From positions 124,001 to 188,000 of the forward strand of contig NZ_JASCXJ010000003.1 in NCBI RefSeq assembly GCF_030271535.1: a stretch of DNA of 64,000 nucleotides, given 5' to 3'. The notes under the pieces were generated by a model that was given only the letters and a program-made list of their open reading frames with translations, had not been told where the DNA came from and made no database searches. Below are positions 55,229-64,000 of this stretch, one piece after another (within the stretch, counting starts at the first letter, position 1; each line of letters begins with the position of its first letter). This DNA is from Nocardiopsis sp. ATB16-24 (lineage in GTDB: Bacteria; Actinomycetota; Actinomycetes; Streptosporangiales; Streptosporangiaceae). Made by a program: the position numbers and the translations under genes.

Positions 55229-57517
55229 ATGACACGGTGGGGTGAGCCCTTCCGGGAGAGCGACGCGCTCGCCACGGCCGACGTGGTGGACCAGGCGCAG
55301 ATCGCCATCGTCGTCATCGACAGCTTCAGCCTGCTGCGCTACTGGAACCCCTTCGCACGTGAACTCTTCGGATTCGTGGACGGTCGCGACTACGTCGGTC
55401 GCTCCCTGCTCGACATCGGCATCCACGAGTCGGACCGCGAGCACGCCGCCCAGCTCGCCCGGCGGGTCCTGCGCGGTGAACCGTGGGAGGGCACCTTCGC
55501 CGTGCTCAAGAGCGACGCCACGTGGATCCACGTGCGCGCCCAGGCGGTGCCCATGCGCGACGAGACGGGGGAGATCGACGGCATCATCCTCATCGCCCGC
55601 GAGGCACTGCGCAGCGGCCGGGTGGAGGAGCAGTACGGGCTGCTGGAGCGCATCGGCAGTCGGCTGTCCAGTTCGCTGGAGTTCGAGTCCACGGTCAAGG
55701 GCGTGGCGGGCATCCTGGTGCCGCAGTTCGCCGACCACTGCTTCATCGACCTGTACGAACGCGACCGCCTCATCAGGCAGGTCTCGGTGCACGCCGAGGG
55801 ATGGACGCCCCCGCCCGGCACCTGGTACGACGTCGGGGACGAGGTCCGTTACCCCGAACGTCACTTCGTCACCCAGGCACTGCGCCGTCTGGAGACGGTG
55901 GTCAGCAACGAGTACCTGTTCGAGAGCTCGCCCAACAGCCGTTCCGACTACACCTCGCGTCAGGTCGGCATCACCTCGGCGATCGCCGCCCCGTTGCGGG
56001 CCCGCGGCGAAGTGCTCGGAGTGCTCACCCTGGCCCTGTCCAAACTCACCCCCCGGCAGAAGAGCGTCTATGGCGGCTTCGACCGCGACCTCGTCGGCGC
56101 CATCGTCTCCAGAGTGGCGCTGGCCATCGACAACGCCCGCCTGTTCGAGGAGGAGCGGGGTACCGTCATCGCCTTCCAGCGCAGTCTGCTGCCCAGCAGA
56201 CTGCCCTCCCTGGACGGACTGACGGTCGCCCACCGCTACCTGCCCGCGGCGTCGTCACGGTCACACGGGCATGAGGCCCAGATCCAGGTCGGTGGTGACT
56301 TCTACGACGCCATTCCGCTCTCGGCGGGGCGCGTGGGCCTGGTCATCGGCGACGTGGAGGGTCGGGGGCCGCACGCCGCGGCCGTCATGGGCCAGCTGCG
56401 CGCCGCTCTGCGCGCCTTCGCCCAGGCCGACCGTGAGCCCGCCGACATCCTGCGAGAGCTCGACGAATGGGTCCGCCAGCTGGGGCAGGAGGACGGCGAG
56501 GGCGACACCTGGATCCCCAGTGTCAGCTGCCTGTACATGGTCTATGACGCCTGGTCCCGTGAGCTGTCCTACGCCAACGCCGGCCACGCTCCGCCGCTGC
56601 TGGTGACCTCCGAATCGGTGGAGAAACTGGATCTGGAGGTCACCGACCGGGTGCTGGGCGTACGAGCCAAGGGCGGCGCGGGAGAGGACGTGGTCTATCA
56701 CCAGGCCGACCTCCGCCTTCCCATAGGCGCCACCATGGTGTTGTACACCGACGGGCTCGTGAACCGGCGACCGGTGGGCGGCGACCCCGACCCCGAACAG
56801 GCCCTCGTCCAGCTCTCCGAACGAGTGTCGGAGGTCGCGGACAAGGACGTGGAGCAGATGGCCGAGGCGGCCGTGCACAGCGTCCCCGGAGAACTGGAGG
56901 ACGACACCGCCCTGCTGGTCGTGCGCACCCACTCCGACGAACTCGCCCTGCGCGAGGGGTGGTTCCGCTCGGAGGCCTCCACCGTGGGCGAGGCCCGCCA
57001 CCTGGCGGCCAAGACCTTCAAGGAGTGGGGGATGGACCGGGACCAGGCCGAACTGGCCTGTCTGTTGGTCTCGGAGATCGTCACCAACGTCGTCATCCAC
57101 GCCACCCCGCACCCGGTGCACCGCGAGTTCACCGGCGGCGGTGTGCTGGACTCCGAGATCCCGTTCGGGGCCGGTGACGCCGAGGACGAGTTCGACGAGG
57201 ACTGGTCGGACCTGTTGGAGGCGGTCGGCGAGGGGGCCGACGAGGAGGCCGAGGACCCGGAGGAGAAGGAGTTCCTGCTCCGTCTGCGGCGCGGAGCGTC
57301 CACGGTGTGGGTGGAGGTCTTCGACAACGACCTGCGGCTGCCGCGTATCCGCAGTGCCGCCGCGGACGACGAGGGCGGCCGGGGGCTGTACCTGGTGGAG
57401 CAGCTGGCCAGCCGGTGGGGTTCGCGTCCGACGCCGGACGGCAAGGCGGTCTGGTTCGAGATGCCCATGCACGCGCAGGAGGAGGCGAAGGAGGACAAGG
57501 AGGACGACGGGGAGTAG
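55229..57517 (+). CDS. PAS-GAF-PP2C-HATPase signalling phosphatase (SpoIIE/RsbU type)
   Basis: A 762-residue cytoplasmic protein. PAS is at about 20-120 (IVVIDSFSLLRYWNPFAREL), GAF at 140-305 (VGITSAIAAPLRARGEVLGV) and PP2C at 310-565 (QIQVGGDFYDAIPL and VIGDVEGRGPHAAAVMGQLR with the metal-binding Asp residues, then LEDDTALLVVR). The C-terminal HATPase-c domain has LACLLVSEIVTNVVIHA (N-box) and DDEGGRGLYLVEQLASRWG (G-box). This architecture combines an anti-anti-sigma phosphatase with an anti-sigma-type kinase, controlling alternative sigma factors in response to a signal. Between the N- and G-boxes is an unusual acidic insertion of about 45 residues (DAEDEFDEDWSDLLEAVGEG and more). No anti-sigma antagonist gene is adjacent. 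Confidence 0.92.
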   Translation: MTRWGEPFRESDALATADVVDQAQIAIVVIDSFSLLRYWNPFARELFGFVDGRDYVGRSLLDIGIHESDREHAAQLARRVLRGEPWEGTFAVLKSDATWIHVRAQAVPMRDETGEIDGIILIAREALRSGRVEEQYGLLERIGSRLSSSLEFESTVKGVAGILVPQFADHCFIDLYERDRLIRQVSVHAEGWTPPPGTWYDVGDEVRYPERHFVTQALRRLETVVSNEYLFESSPNSRSDYTSRQVGITSAIAAPLRARGEVLGVLTLALSKLTPRQKSVYGGFDRDLVGAIVSRVALAIDNARLFEEERGTVIAFQRSLLPSRLPSLDGLTVAHRYLPAASSRSHGHEAQIQVGGDFYDAIPLSAGRVGLVIGDVEGRGPHAAAVMGQLRAALRAFAQADREPADILRELDEWVRQLGQEDGEGDTWIPSVSCLYMVYDAWSRELSYANAGHAPPLLVTSESVEKLDLEVTDRVLGVRAKGGAGEDVVYHQADLRLPIGATMVLYTDGLVNRRPVGGDPDPEQALVQLSERVSEVADKDVEQMAEAAVHSVPGELEDDTALLVVRTHSDELALREGWFRSEASTVGEARHLAAKTFKEWGMDRDQAELACLLVSEIVTNVVIHATPHPVHREFTGGGVLDSEIPFGAGDAEDEFDEDWSDLLEAVGEGADEEAEDPEEKEFLLRLRRGASTVWVEVFDNDLRLPRIRSAAADDEGGRGLYLVEQLASRWGSRPTPDGKAVWFEMPMHAQEEAKEDKEDDGE

Positions 57518-57544
57518 TCTCCCGACGTTCTCCGGGTCCGACGC

Positions 57545-57712
57545 TCAGCGCCAGGACCACGCCCACAGGAGCAGGCAGACGAAGACGAAGACGACCACGA
57601 TCCCCGGGGTGCTCCACGGGATGTGGATCCTGGGCCGGAGTCTGCGCACGCCGATCACGAGCAGTACGGCCAGCAGGCCCATGACGATGAGGCCGTCCCA
57701 CGCACCGCTCAT
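57545..57712 (-). CDS. 55-residue membrane protein
   Basis: A protein with two transmembrane helices, GLIVMGLLAVLLVIGV and GIVVVFVFVCLLLWAWSW, separated by a basic loop (RRLRPRIHIPWSTP). The ATG at 57712 has GGAG five bases upstream, and the frame has strong third-position GC. It lies between the convergent phosphatase gene and the acyl-CoA dehydrogenase on its own strand (36 bases downstream of that gene's stop), so it may be cotranscribed with it. No family is recognised. Confidence 0.6.
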   Translation of the reverse strand: MSGAWDGLIVMGLLAVLLVIGVRRLRPRIHIPWSTPGIVVVFVFVCLLLWAWSWR

Positions 57713-57748
57713 GACAGCTCCGACCCTTCCGAACGGGGGCTCACACGG

Positions 57749-58891
57749 TCACAGTCCCAGCCCTCGTCCCACGATCTCCTTCATGATCTCGGTGGTGCCG
57801 CCGTAGATCGTCTGGATGCGGGAGTCCTGCCAGGCCCGTGCCACGGGGTATTCCATCATGTACCCGTACCCGCCGTGAAGCTGGAGGCAACGGTCCATGA
57901 CCTTGTTGCACAGCTCGGTGGTCCACCACTTGGCCATGGCGGCGTCCTCGGCGGTGAGCTCACCCCGGTTGAGCAGCTCGATGCCGCGGTCCACGTAGGT
58001 GCGGGCGATGTCCACCTCGGTGGCCAACTCGGCCAGGACGAAACGGGTGTTCTGGAAGCGCCCGATCGGGCGGCCGAAGGCGGTGCGCTCACGGCAGTAC
58101 TCGATGGTGTGCTCCAGCACGCGCTCGGCGGAGGCCGTGGCACAGGTGGCGATGGAGAGCCGCTCCTGGGGCAGGTTCTCCATCAGGTGGACGAAGCCGC
58201 CGCCCTCCCGACCGATGAGGTTGGCCGTCGGCACGCGTACGTCGTCGAAGAACAGCTCGGCCGTGTCTTGTGCCCTCATGCCGACCTTGTCCAGGTTGCG
58301 TCCACGCTCGAACCCGGGGGTGCCGCGCTCGACCGCGATGAGCGAGAAGCCCTGGGCGCCCGCGTCGGGATCGGTCCGCGCGACCACGATCACCAGGTCG
58401 GCGTTGACGCCGTTGGTGATGAAGGTCTTGGAGCCGTTGATGACGTACTCGTCGCCGTCGCGTACCGCCGAGGTGGTGATGCCCTGGAGGTCGCTGCCCG
58501 CCCCGGGCTCGGTCATGGCGATGGCGGTGATCAGCTCGCCGCGGGCGAAGCCCGGCAGCCAGCGCCTTTTTTGCTCGTCGTCGGTCAGGCCGACCATGTA
58601 CGGGGTCATGATGTCGTTCTGGAGGGTGATGCCGAGTCCACTGGCGTGGGCCCGGCAGATCTCCTCGTTGACGATGGCGTTGTACCGGTAGTCGTCGAGC
58701 CCGGTGCCGCCGTACTCCTCCGGCACGCCGTGGCCGAGCAGCCCCACCTCACCGGCCTTGGTCCACACCTGTCGGGGGACGATCCCGTCCTTCTCCCACT
58801 GCTGGTGGAAGGGAACGACCTCCCGCTTGAGGAACTCCGTCACCGCTTCGCGGAAGAGGTCGTGCTCGGCGTCGAAGAGTTCCCGCTTCAT
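57749..58891 (-). CDS. acyl-CoA dehydrogenase
   Basis: A 380-residue FAD enzyme of fatty-acid beta-oxidation that introduces the alpha-beta double bond in acyl-CoA. It has FDAEHDLFREAVTEFLKREV at the start, ITAIAMTEPGAGSDLQGITT and YVINGSKTFITNG (FAD and substrate), and LQLHGGYGYMMEYPVARAWQ. IQTIYGGTTEIMKEIVGRGL carries the catalytic Glu position of long-chain enzymes (YGGTTEI). GGAG lies six bases before the ATG at 58891. It is divergent from a thiolase gene. A palindrome at 58936-58950 lies in its promoter region. The chain-length preference is unknown. Confidence 0.93.
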   Translation of the reverse strand: MKRELFDAEHDLFREAVTEFLKREVVPFHQQWEKDGIVPRQVWTKAGEVGLLGHGVPEEYGGTGLDDYRYNAIVNEEICRAHASGLGITLQNDIMTPYMVGLTDDEQKRRWLPGFARGELITAIAMTEPGAGSDLQGITTSAVRDGDEYVINGSKTFITNGVNADLVIVVARTDPDAGAQGFSLIAVERGTPGFERGRNLDKVGMRAQDTAELFFDDVRVPTANLIGREGGGFVHLMENLPQERLSIATCATASAERVLEHTIEYCRERTAFGRPIGRFQNTRFVLAELATEVDIARTYVDRGIELLNRGELTAEDAAMAKWWTTELCNKVMDRCLQLHGGYGYMMEYPVARAWQDSRIQTIYGGTTEIMKEIVGRGLGL

Positions 58892-58935
58892 GTTCGGCTC
58901 CGGGGCTCGGGGATTCCTGGGTGCGCCCACAGTAA

Positions 58936-58950
58936 CCGAATCGCGTTCGG
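58936..58950. promoter_or_regulatory. CCGAA-N5-TTCGG operator candidate, dehydrogenase side
   Basis: CCGAA-TCGCG-TTCGG is a 15-bp palindrome 45 bases upstream of the acyl-CoA dehydrogenase start. The same half-sites occur at 59048-59064 in front of the divergent thiolase gene, so one regulator, probably TetR-family as for other fatty-acid degradation genes, could control both. Confidence 0.6.
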
Positions 58951-59045
58951 CTTTGAAGGGTCCGACCCGGGTCGGCCGGTGTTCCCACGGTCGTGGACCT
59001 CGGTCGGCCTTTCCGGTATGGGGGCGGGTCCTTGCCGGATCAGGC

Positions 59046-59066
59046 GAACCGAATACAGTTCGGTTC
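59046..59066. promoter_or_regulatory. GAACCGAA-N5-TTCGGTTC operator candidate, thiolase side
   Basis: A perfect 21-bp palindrome with eight-base arms, 32 bases upstream of the thiolase GTG. Its core, AACCGAA-N5-TTCGG, equals the site at 58934-58950. TACAGT in its centre could be a -10 element, which would place the operator over the promoter. Confidence 0.65.
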
Positions 59067-59097
59067 AGAACCGTCATCCAGGCTCTTGGAGGATCTC

Positions 59098-60240
59098 GTG
59101 GCCGAGGCATACATCGTCGGCGCAGTGCGCACCCCCGTCGGCACCAAGAAGGGCGCCCTGGCCGCCGTGCACCCGGCGGACCTGGGCGCGCACGTGCTCA
59201 AGGAACTCGTCGACCGCACCGGAGTCGACCCGTCGGCGGTCGAGGACGTCATCATGGGATGCGTCAGTCAGGTGGGGCCGCAGGCGCTCGACCTGGCCCG
59301 CACCGCCTGGCTCTCCGCCGGTCTGCCCGAGTCCGTCGCGGGCGTCACCATCGACCGCCAGTGCGGTTCCTCCCAGCAGGCCGTGCACTTCGCCGCCCAG
59401 GGCGTCATGTCCGGCACCCAGGACCTGGTCGTGGCCTCCGGCGTCGAGAACATGGGCATGGTCCCCATGGGCTCCAACGTCCAGTACGCCGTGGACAACG
59501 GTCTCAGCCTGTACGGCGAGGGCTGGACCGAACGCTACGGCACGCAGGAGATCTCCCAGTTCCGTGGCGCCCAGCTCATGTGCGAGAAGTGGGGCTTCAC
59601 CCGCGAACAGTTGGAGGAGTTCTCCCTGGAGAGCCACCGGCGCGCGGCCAAGGCACTGGAGGCCGGTTACTTCGACGACCAGATCGCTCCCCTCGCCGGG
59701 GTCGACCGCGACGAGGGCGTGCGCCCCGACACCACGCTGGAGAAGATGGCCGGCCTGAAGCCGCTGCGTGAGGGCTGGGCGCTCACCGCCGCCGTGGCCA
59801 GCCAGATCTCCGTCGGCGCGGGCGCGATCCTGATCGCCTCCGAGCGCGCCGTCGAGCAGCACGGACTGACCCCGCTGGCCCGGATCGTCCAGCTGTCGCT
59901 GGTCGGCGACGACCCGGTGTACATGCTCACCGCGCCCATCCCCGCGACGAGGATCGCCTTGGAGAAGGCCGGGCTGAGCATCGACGACATCGACGTCACC
60001 GAGATCAACGAGGCCTTCGCCCCGGTGCCGATGTCCTGGATCCAGGAACTGGGGGCCGACCCGGCCAAGGTCAACCCCAACGGCGGTGCGATCGCCCTGG
60101 GTCACCCGCTGGGAGCCACCGGGACGGTGCTCATGACCAAGCTGGTCAACGAACTGCACCGCACCGGTGGCCGCTACGGTCTACAGACCATGTGCGAGGG
60201 CGGTGGCCAGGCCAACGTCACCATCATCGAACGCGTCTGA
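59098..60240 (+). CDS. acetyl-CoA C-acyltransferase (thiolase)
   Basis: A 380-residue thiolase. TIDRQCGSSQQAVHFAAQGV carries the nucleophilic cysteine, VTEINEAFAPVPMSW is the NEAF motif, NPNGGAIALGHPLGATGTVL provides the histidine, and MCEGGGQANVTIIERV the second cysteine. It cleaves 3-ketoacyl-CoA in the last step of beta-oxidation, complementing the divergent acyl-CoA dehydrogenase. The GTG at 59098 has TTGGAGG five bases upstream. The frame upstream is not coding. Confidence 0.94.
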   Translation: MAEAYIVGAVRTPVGTKKGALAAVHPADLGAHVLKELVDRTGVDPSAVEDVIMGCVSQVGPQALDLARTAWLSAGLPESVAGVTIDRQCGSSQQAVHFAAQGVMSGTQDLVVASGVENMGMVPMGSNVQYAVDNGLSLYGEGWTERYGTQEISQFRGAQLMCEKWGFTREQLEEFSLESHRRAAKALEAGYFDDQIAPLAGVDRDEGVRPDTTLEKMAGLKPLREGWALTAAVASQISVGAGAILIASERAVEQHGLTPLARIVQLSLVGDDPVYMLTAPIPATRIALEKAGLSIDDIDVTEINEAFAPVPMSWIQELGADPAKVNPNGGAIALGHPLGATGTVLMTKLVNELHRTGGRYGLQTMCEGGGQANVTIIERV

Positions 60241-60277
60241 CCGCCGCGACGGTCGCACGCACGTGGCCCGGCCCGCG

Positions 60278-61711
60278 TCAGCCCCTGCGGGGCGGCGGGG
60301 CCGTGGCCGCGGGCATCGCCCTGGCGGGCAGGACGTTGTGGTTGCGGTGGAAGAGGTTCTCCGGATCCACCCTCGTCTTGACCGCGCTCAGCCTGCGGTA
60401 GTTCTCCTCTCCGAACCCGGCGACGACGCGATCCCGCCCCTCGTCGGCGACGAAGTTGAGGTAGACGTCCCCGGTCGACCACGGAAGCATGTCCGAGCGG
60501 ACGTCCCGCACCCATCGCCGGGCACGGGCGTCGTCGTCGGGGTCCTCCCACATGGCCAGCGGGTGGACCGCCCACCTCGCGGAGCGCCACGGCACGGGGT
60601 GGTCGCCCGGTGCCCGCGACACCGCTCCGCTGAGCGGGAAGAGGATGTGTCCGGTCGGAGAGGGGACGACCATGTCCTCGGCACGGTCGCAGAACAGCTC
60701 GACGGCCTCGTCGGGCAGTGTCGCCAGGTGCTCCACCGACCAGTAGTTGCGGTAACCGGGCGGATCGTCGAGCGCCTTCTGGGCCGCCTGGTAGGGCATC
60801 TCGGCGATCATCTCCGCGTCGGGGCGCATCCCCAGAAGGGGTGCGGCCACGTCGCGCAGCAACGCCTCCCCGCCCGCGCAGGTCAGCACCACACCGCACA
60901 CCAGGGTCCCGACCATGTCCTCGGGGACGAACGGTTCGGGATCGGCGACCAGGTAGATCACGGCGCCCCCGATCTCGTCCGGGGCCGTGGCCATCAGGTC
61001 GCGCCAGGTCCGGACCACCCCGGGGCCGCGATCGGGGCGGAACATGAGCACCCCGAGGGTGAACTCGGGCAGCGGGTGCAGGCGCAGGCTCAGTTCGGTC
61101 GCCACCCCGAAGTTCCCGCCGCCTCCGTGCAGGGCCCAGAACAGTTCGGGGTCCTCCGAGGAGGAGGAGCGTACCCGGTCTCCGGCCGCCGTCACCAGGT
61201 CCACGCTCAGAAGGTTGTCGCAGGCCAGGCCGAACCTGCGCTCCAGCCACCCCGACCCGCCGCCCAGGGTGAACCCGCCGACGCCGGTGGTGGAGACCCT
61301 GCCGCCGGTGGTCACCAGACCGTGAGGAGAGGTCGCCGCGTCCAGATCCCCCATGAGGGCGCCTCCCCGGACACGGACCTCCCTCCCGTCGCGGTCGACG
61401 GTCACCTCGTTCATCCGGCGTAGGTCCACGACCAGGCCGCCTTCGGTCAGCGACATCCCCGCGACACTGTGCCCGCCGCCTCGTACGGCGACCTCCACGC
61501 CTTCCTCGCGGGCACGCGTCACGGCGTGGACGACGTCCTCGACGGTGGCGCACTGGGCGATCGCGCGCGGCCTCAGGTCGATCATGGTGTTGAAGACGGT
61601 GCGCGCCTCCTCGTAGCCCTCGTCACCGGGCGTGAGGACCTCTCCCGAGAGCCTCGCCCCCAGGTCCGTCCACGCCTTCTCGGACACTGTTCGTCCGCCT
61701 GACCAGGTCAT
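60278..61711 (-). CDS. BBE-type FAD-linked oxidoreductase
   Basis: A 477-residue enzyme of the berberine-bridge/6-hydroxynicotine-oxidase type. VEVAVRGGGHSVAGMSLTEG holds the histidine for covalent FAD. GVGGFTLGGGSGWLERRFGL and ELFWALHGGGGNFGVATELS follow, and the C-terminal NYRRLSAVKTRVDPENLFHR is the BBE motif. The second cysteine linkage seen in bicovalent members is absent (VSTTGVGG at that place), so FAD is probably attached only through His. The substrate is unknown; relatives oxidise sugars, alkaloids or polyketides. There is no secretion signal. GGGAGGTCC precedes the ATG. Confidence 0.9.
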   Translation of the reverse strand: MTWSGGRTVSEKAWTDLGARLSGEVLTPGDEGYEEARTVFNTMIDLRPRAIAQCATVEDVVHAVTRAREEGVEVAVRGGGHSVAGMSLTEGGLVVDLRRMNEVTVDRDGREVRVRGGALMGDLDAATSPHGLVTTGGRVSTTGVGGFTLGGGSGWLERRFGLACDNLLSVDLVTAAGDRVRSSSSEDPELFWALHGGGGNFGVATELSLRLHPLPEFTLGVLMFRPDRGPGVVRTWRDLMATAPDEIGGAVIYLVADPEPFVPEDMVGTLVCGVVLTCAGGEALLRDVAAPLLGMRPDAEMIAEMPYQAAQKALDDPPGYRNYWSVEHLATLPDEAVELFCDRAEDMVVPSPTGHILFPLSGAVSRAPGDHPVPWRSARWAVHPLAMWEDPDDDARARRWVRDVRSDMLPWSTGDVYLNFVADEGRDRVVAGFGEENYRRLSAVKTRVDPENLFHRNHNVLPARAMPAATAPPPRRG

Positions 61712-62010
61712 CTTCGGACCTCCCTCGTCATCGCGGGGAGTCAGGGCAGGTCACCCCCGGGCGCGGTCGTGGCCGGGGCACGCACGGTGGGCCGCGCTCA
61801 TCCCCTGTGGGCAGCGTAGATCCGACGGGGACCATCGGTCTGTGCCTTTGGGACGATCGTTGCCGGAAATGGTGCCGGACCTGTGGCTCCCCCGAGGATC
61901 GCACGACCCGGCGGGGGAAGGGGGCACGTCACCGTTTTGCCGTTTCCCGGTGTGGACGCGCGCGCTTCTTGACGGGCGACCTCGGCGGCCCCCGAGCGCT
62001 CCGTGTGGGA

Positions 62011-63243
62011 TCAGCGGACGGGGGAGGTCAGCGCGGGACCTCCGACACCGTCGTGCAGCCCCAACCAGGCGGCCATCCGGCCCAACTGCTCGACCAACGC
62101 GGGCAGGGTCTCCTCGGGTGCGTCCTCCTCCAGGGTGATCCGTTGGGCCAGCAGGGTCCCGGACCGGCGGTCCGCCTTGAGGTCCACCCTGGCCACCAGA
62201 TCCTCACCCAGCAGGAACGGCAGCACGTAGTAGCCGTGGACGCGCTTGGCGGCGGGCACGTAGATCTCCAGCCGGTAGCGGAACCCGAACAGTTCCTCGG
62301 CGCGCCCGCGCGTCCACACGAGCGAGTCGAAGGGGCTCAGCAGCGCCCGCGCGTCCATCCTGCGGGGCATCCGGGCGTCGCGGTGCAGGTAGGCGGTACG
62401 TTCCCAGCCCCGCACCCGCACCGGCACCAGTTCACCGGCCTCCACCAGGTCGGCGACGGCCGCTCGGGACTCGGCCGGTCTCAACCGGAAGTAGTCGCGC
62501 AGGCACGCCTCCGTGGCCACCCCGTGGGCGCGGGCCGCGATGGACACCAGGGCGCGGTGCGCCTCCTCGGGGGAGAGCCGCGGCGCATCGTGCACCTGGG
62601 GAGGCAGCACCCGTTCAGGCAGGTCGTAGAGCCGTTCGAACTGTGCGTTACGTCCGTTGGAGGTCAGGTCGCCGATCCAGAACAGGTACTCCAGACACTT
62701 CTTGACCTCCGACCAGTTCCAGCCCCAGTGCTCCTTCGCCCGTGGCAGGTCGTGCTCCAGTTCCGCCTCCACCCGGCGGGCGCCGGCCGGGCCGATCCGC
62801 GCCACCTCCTCGTACACGGCCTTGACCAGTTCCGGCTTCTCCTCCTTGATGCCGTTCATCCACCCCACACGGGTCTCGGCACGGTTGCGGTCCATCCTGT
62901 AGCGCAACAGTTGGCGGGTGGAGGGCGGCACCAGGCTGGCCTCGTGCGCCCAGCACTCCACCAGCCGGGCCGGGCCGGAACCGGCCGCGGTGGTGGCGGC
63001 CCGGTCCAGCAGAGCGGTGTCGTAGGGACCCAGGCGCGCGAACACCGGAAGGTACTGGCTACGGGACAGCACGTTCACGCTGTCGATCTGTAGGAGGCCC
63101 ACCCGGCGCACCACTCGTGCCAGATGGGTGAGCGTCGGTCCGCCCTTCGGAGCGGGATCGTCGAAACCCTGGGCGGCGAGTGCGATCCTGCGCGCCTGGG
63201 AGAGGGAGATTTCCGCGTCGCGGCGGGGCTGCGGTTCGGCCAT
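62011..63243 (-). CDS. YcaQ-type winged-helix DNA glycosylase
   Basis: A 410-residue HTH_42 family protein made of tandem winged helices. [20 protein letters not shown] has the QxD motif, the active-site signature of the YcaQ/AlkX branch of interstrand-crosslink glycosylases (AlkZ has QxQ). [33 protein letters not shown] and [20 protein letters not shown] are also conserved. These enzymes excise alkylated or crosslinked bases. AlkZ forms protect antibiotic producers, whereas the YcaQ form is housekeeping. The gene is monocistronic and starts at ATG 63243. Confidence 0.88.
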   Translation of the reverse strand: MAEPQPRRDAEISLSQARRIALAAQGFDDPAPKGGPTLTHLARVVRRVGLLQIDSVNVLSRSQYLPVFARLGPYDTALLDRAATTAAGSGPARLVECWAHEASLVPPSTRQLLRYRMDRNRAETRVGWMNGIKEEKPELVKAVYEEVARIGPAGARRVEAELEHDLPRAKEHWGWNWSEVKKCLEYLFWIGDLTSNGRNAQFERLYDLPERVLPPQVHDAPRLSPEEAHRALVSIAARAHGVATEACLRDYFRLRPAESRAAVADLVEAGELVPVRVRGWERTAYLHRDARMPRRMDARALLSPFDSLVWTRGRAEELFGFRYRLEIYVPAAKRVHGYYVLPFLLGEDLVARVDLKADRRSGTLLAQRITLEEDAPEETLPALVEQLGRMAAWLGLHDGVGGPALTSPVR

Positions 63244-63290
63244 CCCGTCACCGTAGTCCTCGTCCGCGACATTCGGGGGCCCTCACGGTG

Positions 63291-64000
63291 TCAGCCCATG
63301 CGTCGGTGCAGGTCCTCCTCCTTCGACGGTCCGGGGACCACCGGGGCGATGAGGGGGCCGGGCAGGGAGGGGTCGACGACGCCCTCCTCCATCCACGTGT
63401 AGGCGTCGTCCATCAGACGTCGGGACAGCTTGCCGTCCACGGTGTCGGTGTTGGTCCACAGGCCCTCGAACAGGCCTTCCACCCGCAACCGCGACTGGCG
63501 ACAGAACACGTCGGCCAGTTCGAGCGGGCCCCTTCCCCGTCCGGGGTGGGCGTCGGCGTCATGGTGGGCGCGCACGACCACCGCGCTCATCGCGAACAGT
63601 TCCGCGCCGATGTCCACGATCCGGGAGAGGAAACCCTGTTTGACCTCCAACCCTCCCTGCCAGCGGGACATGCCGTAGAAGGTGGAGCGGGCGAGCCTGC
63701 GACAGGTGCGCTCGACGTACCTCAGGTGGGCGGCGAGCGGTCCGAACTCATGGAACGCCGACGGTGACCATCCCCGGCCGACGGTCAGGGTGGGCAGCCA
63801 CCGGGCGTAGAACCCGCCGGCCTTGACCACCGCCCTGGCCTTGGTCGCCCGGTCGGCCTCGGGATCGATGATGTCCCCGGCCACCGACAGGTGGGCGTCC
63901 ACCGCCTCACGGGCGATCAGCAGGTGCATGATCTCCGTGGACCCTTCGAAGATCCGGTTGATGCGCAGATCACGCAGCATCTGTTCGGCGGGGACGCCGC
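63291..64000 (-). CDS. acyl-CoA dehydrogenase, C-terminal part (runs off the window)
   Basis: About 236 codons of a larger protein whose start lies beyond 64000. At the window edge the frame reads GVPAEQMLRDLRINRIFEGS, followed by TEIMHLLIAREAVDAHL. This is the conserved end of the acyl-CoA dehydrogenase domain, with the FEGSTEI motif. An extra C-terminal region of about 190 residues (FYGMSRWQGGLEVKQGFLSR, ELADVFCRQSRLRVEGLFEG) is typical of the large FadE-type dehydrogenases. The substrate cannot be inferred. Confidence 0.88.
   Translation of the reverse strand, partial: GVPAEQMLRDLRINRIFEGSTEIMHLLIAREAVDAHLSVAGDIIDPEADRATKARAVVKAGGFYARWLPTLTVGRGWSPSAFHEFGPLAAHLRYVERTCRRLARSTFYGMSRWQGGLEVKQGFLSRIVDIGAELFAMSAVVVRAHHDADAHPGRGRGPLELADVFCRQSRLRVEGLFEGLWTNTDTVDGKLSRRLMDDAYTWMEEGVVDPSLPGPLIAPVVPGPSKEEDLHRRMG

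Overview
The window is high-GC actinobacterial DNA. It most likely comes from Nocardiopsis or a close relative in the Nocardiopsaceae. The GH6-CBM2 cellulase closely resembles Thermobifida Cel6A and sits behind a perfect CelR-type operator. XRE(DUF5753)/DUF397 pairs, a mycobacterial-style XPB helicase block, an IdeR-type regulator and many probably leaderless starts also fit this group. Assignment below family level is inference.

Layout. Positions 1-5.1 kb hold an ABC exporter pair, two DUF397 genes with one intact and one decayed XRE partner, and a coupled operon of small genes, one frameshifted. Positions 5.2-10.1 kb hold a NUDIX hydrolase, the cellulase, a zeta-toxin-like kinase without visible antitoxin, an R2lox-type Mn/Fe oxidase and a small membrane protein. 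Positions 10.1-24.4 kb are core-like: XPB helicase, two small membrane proteins, a helicase-associated protein, a HAAS-domain membrane protein, a cold-shock protein, DUF3027, a sacsin-type ATPase protein, a MOSC protein, a lipoprotein that matches EF-Tu domain III, and an ArsR/SRPBCC pair. Positions 24.4-32.3 kb hold a methyltransferase, DUF2530, an NCS2 permease, an MFS exporter, ThpR with a coupled 32-residue membrane peptide, a BKACE-family enzyme and a secreted propeller-like protein.

Positions 32.4-50.8 kb are an accessory island. A nine-gene minus-strand operon encodes a type IV secretion-like machine: DUF6668 protein, VirB2-like subunit, VirB8-like protein, VirB6-like channel, SCO6880-type protein, VirB4-like ATPase, VirD4-like coupling ATPase, lipoprotein and DUF4913 protein. 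A VirB1-like murein hydrolase is divergent from it. An EspI/MinD-like ATPase and a protein with acidic repeats converge on it from the other side. No relaxase, integrase, tRNA or attachment site is visible. The distal end has an uncharacterised overlapping gene pair, a truncated copy of the same gene junction, and a VOC protein. The system therefore looks like a transfer or secretion machine that has lost, or never had, its DNA-processing genes.

Positions 50.9-64 kb return to core-like genes: GDPD, SerC, PdxH, IdeR-type regulator, a PAS-GAF-PP2C-HATPase phosphatase, a small membrane protein, divergent acyl-CoA dehydrogenase and thiolase genes with matching palindromes in front of each, a BBE-type FAD oxidase, a YcaQ-type DNA glycosylase, and the C-terminal part of another acyl-CoA dehydrogenase.
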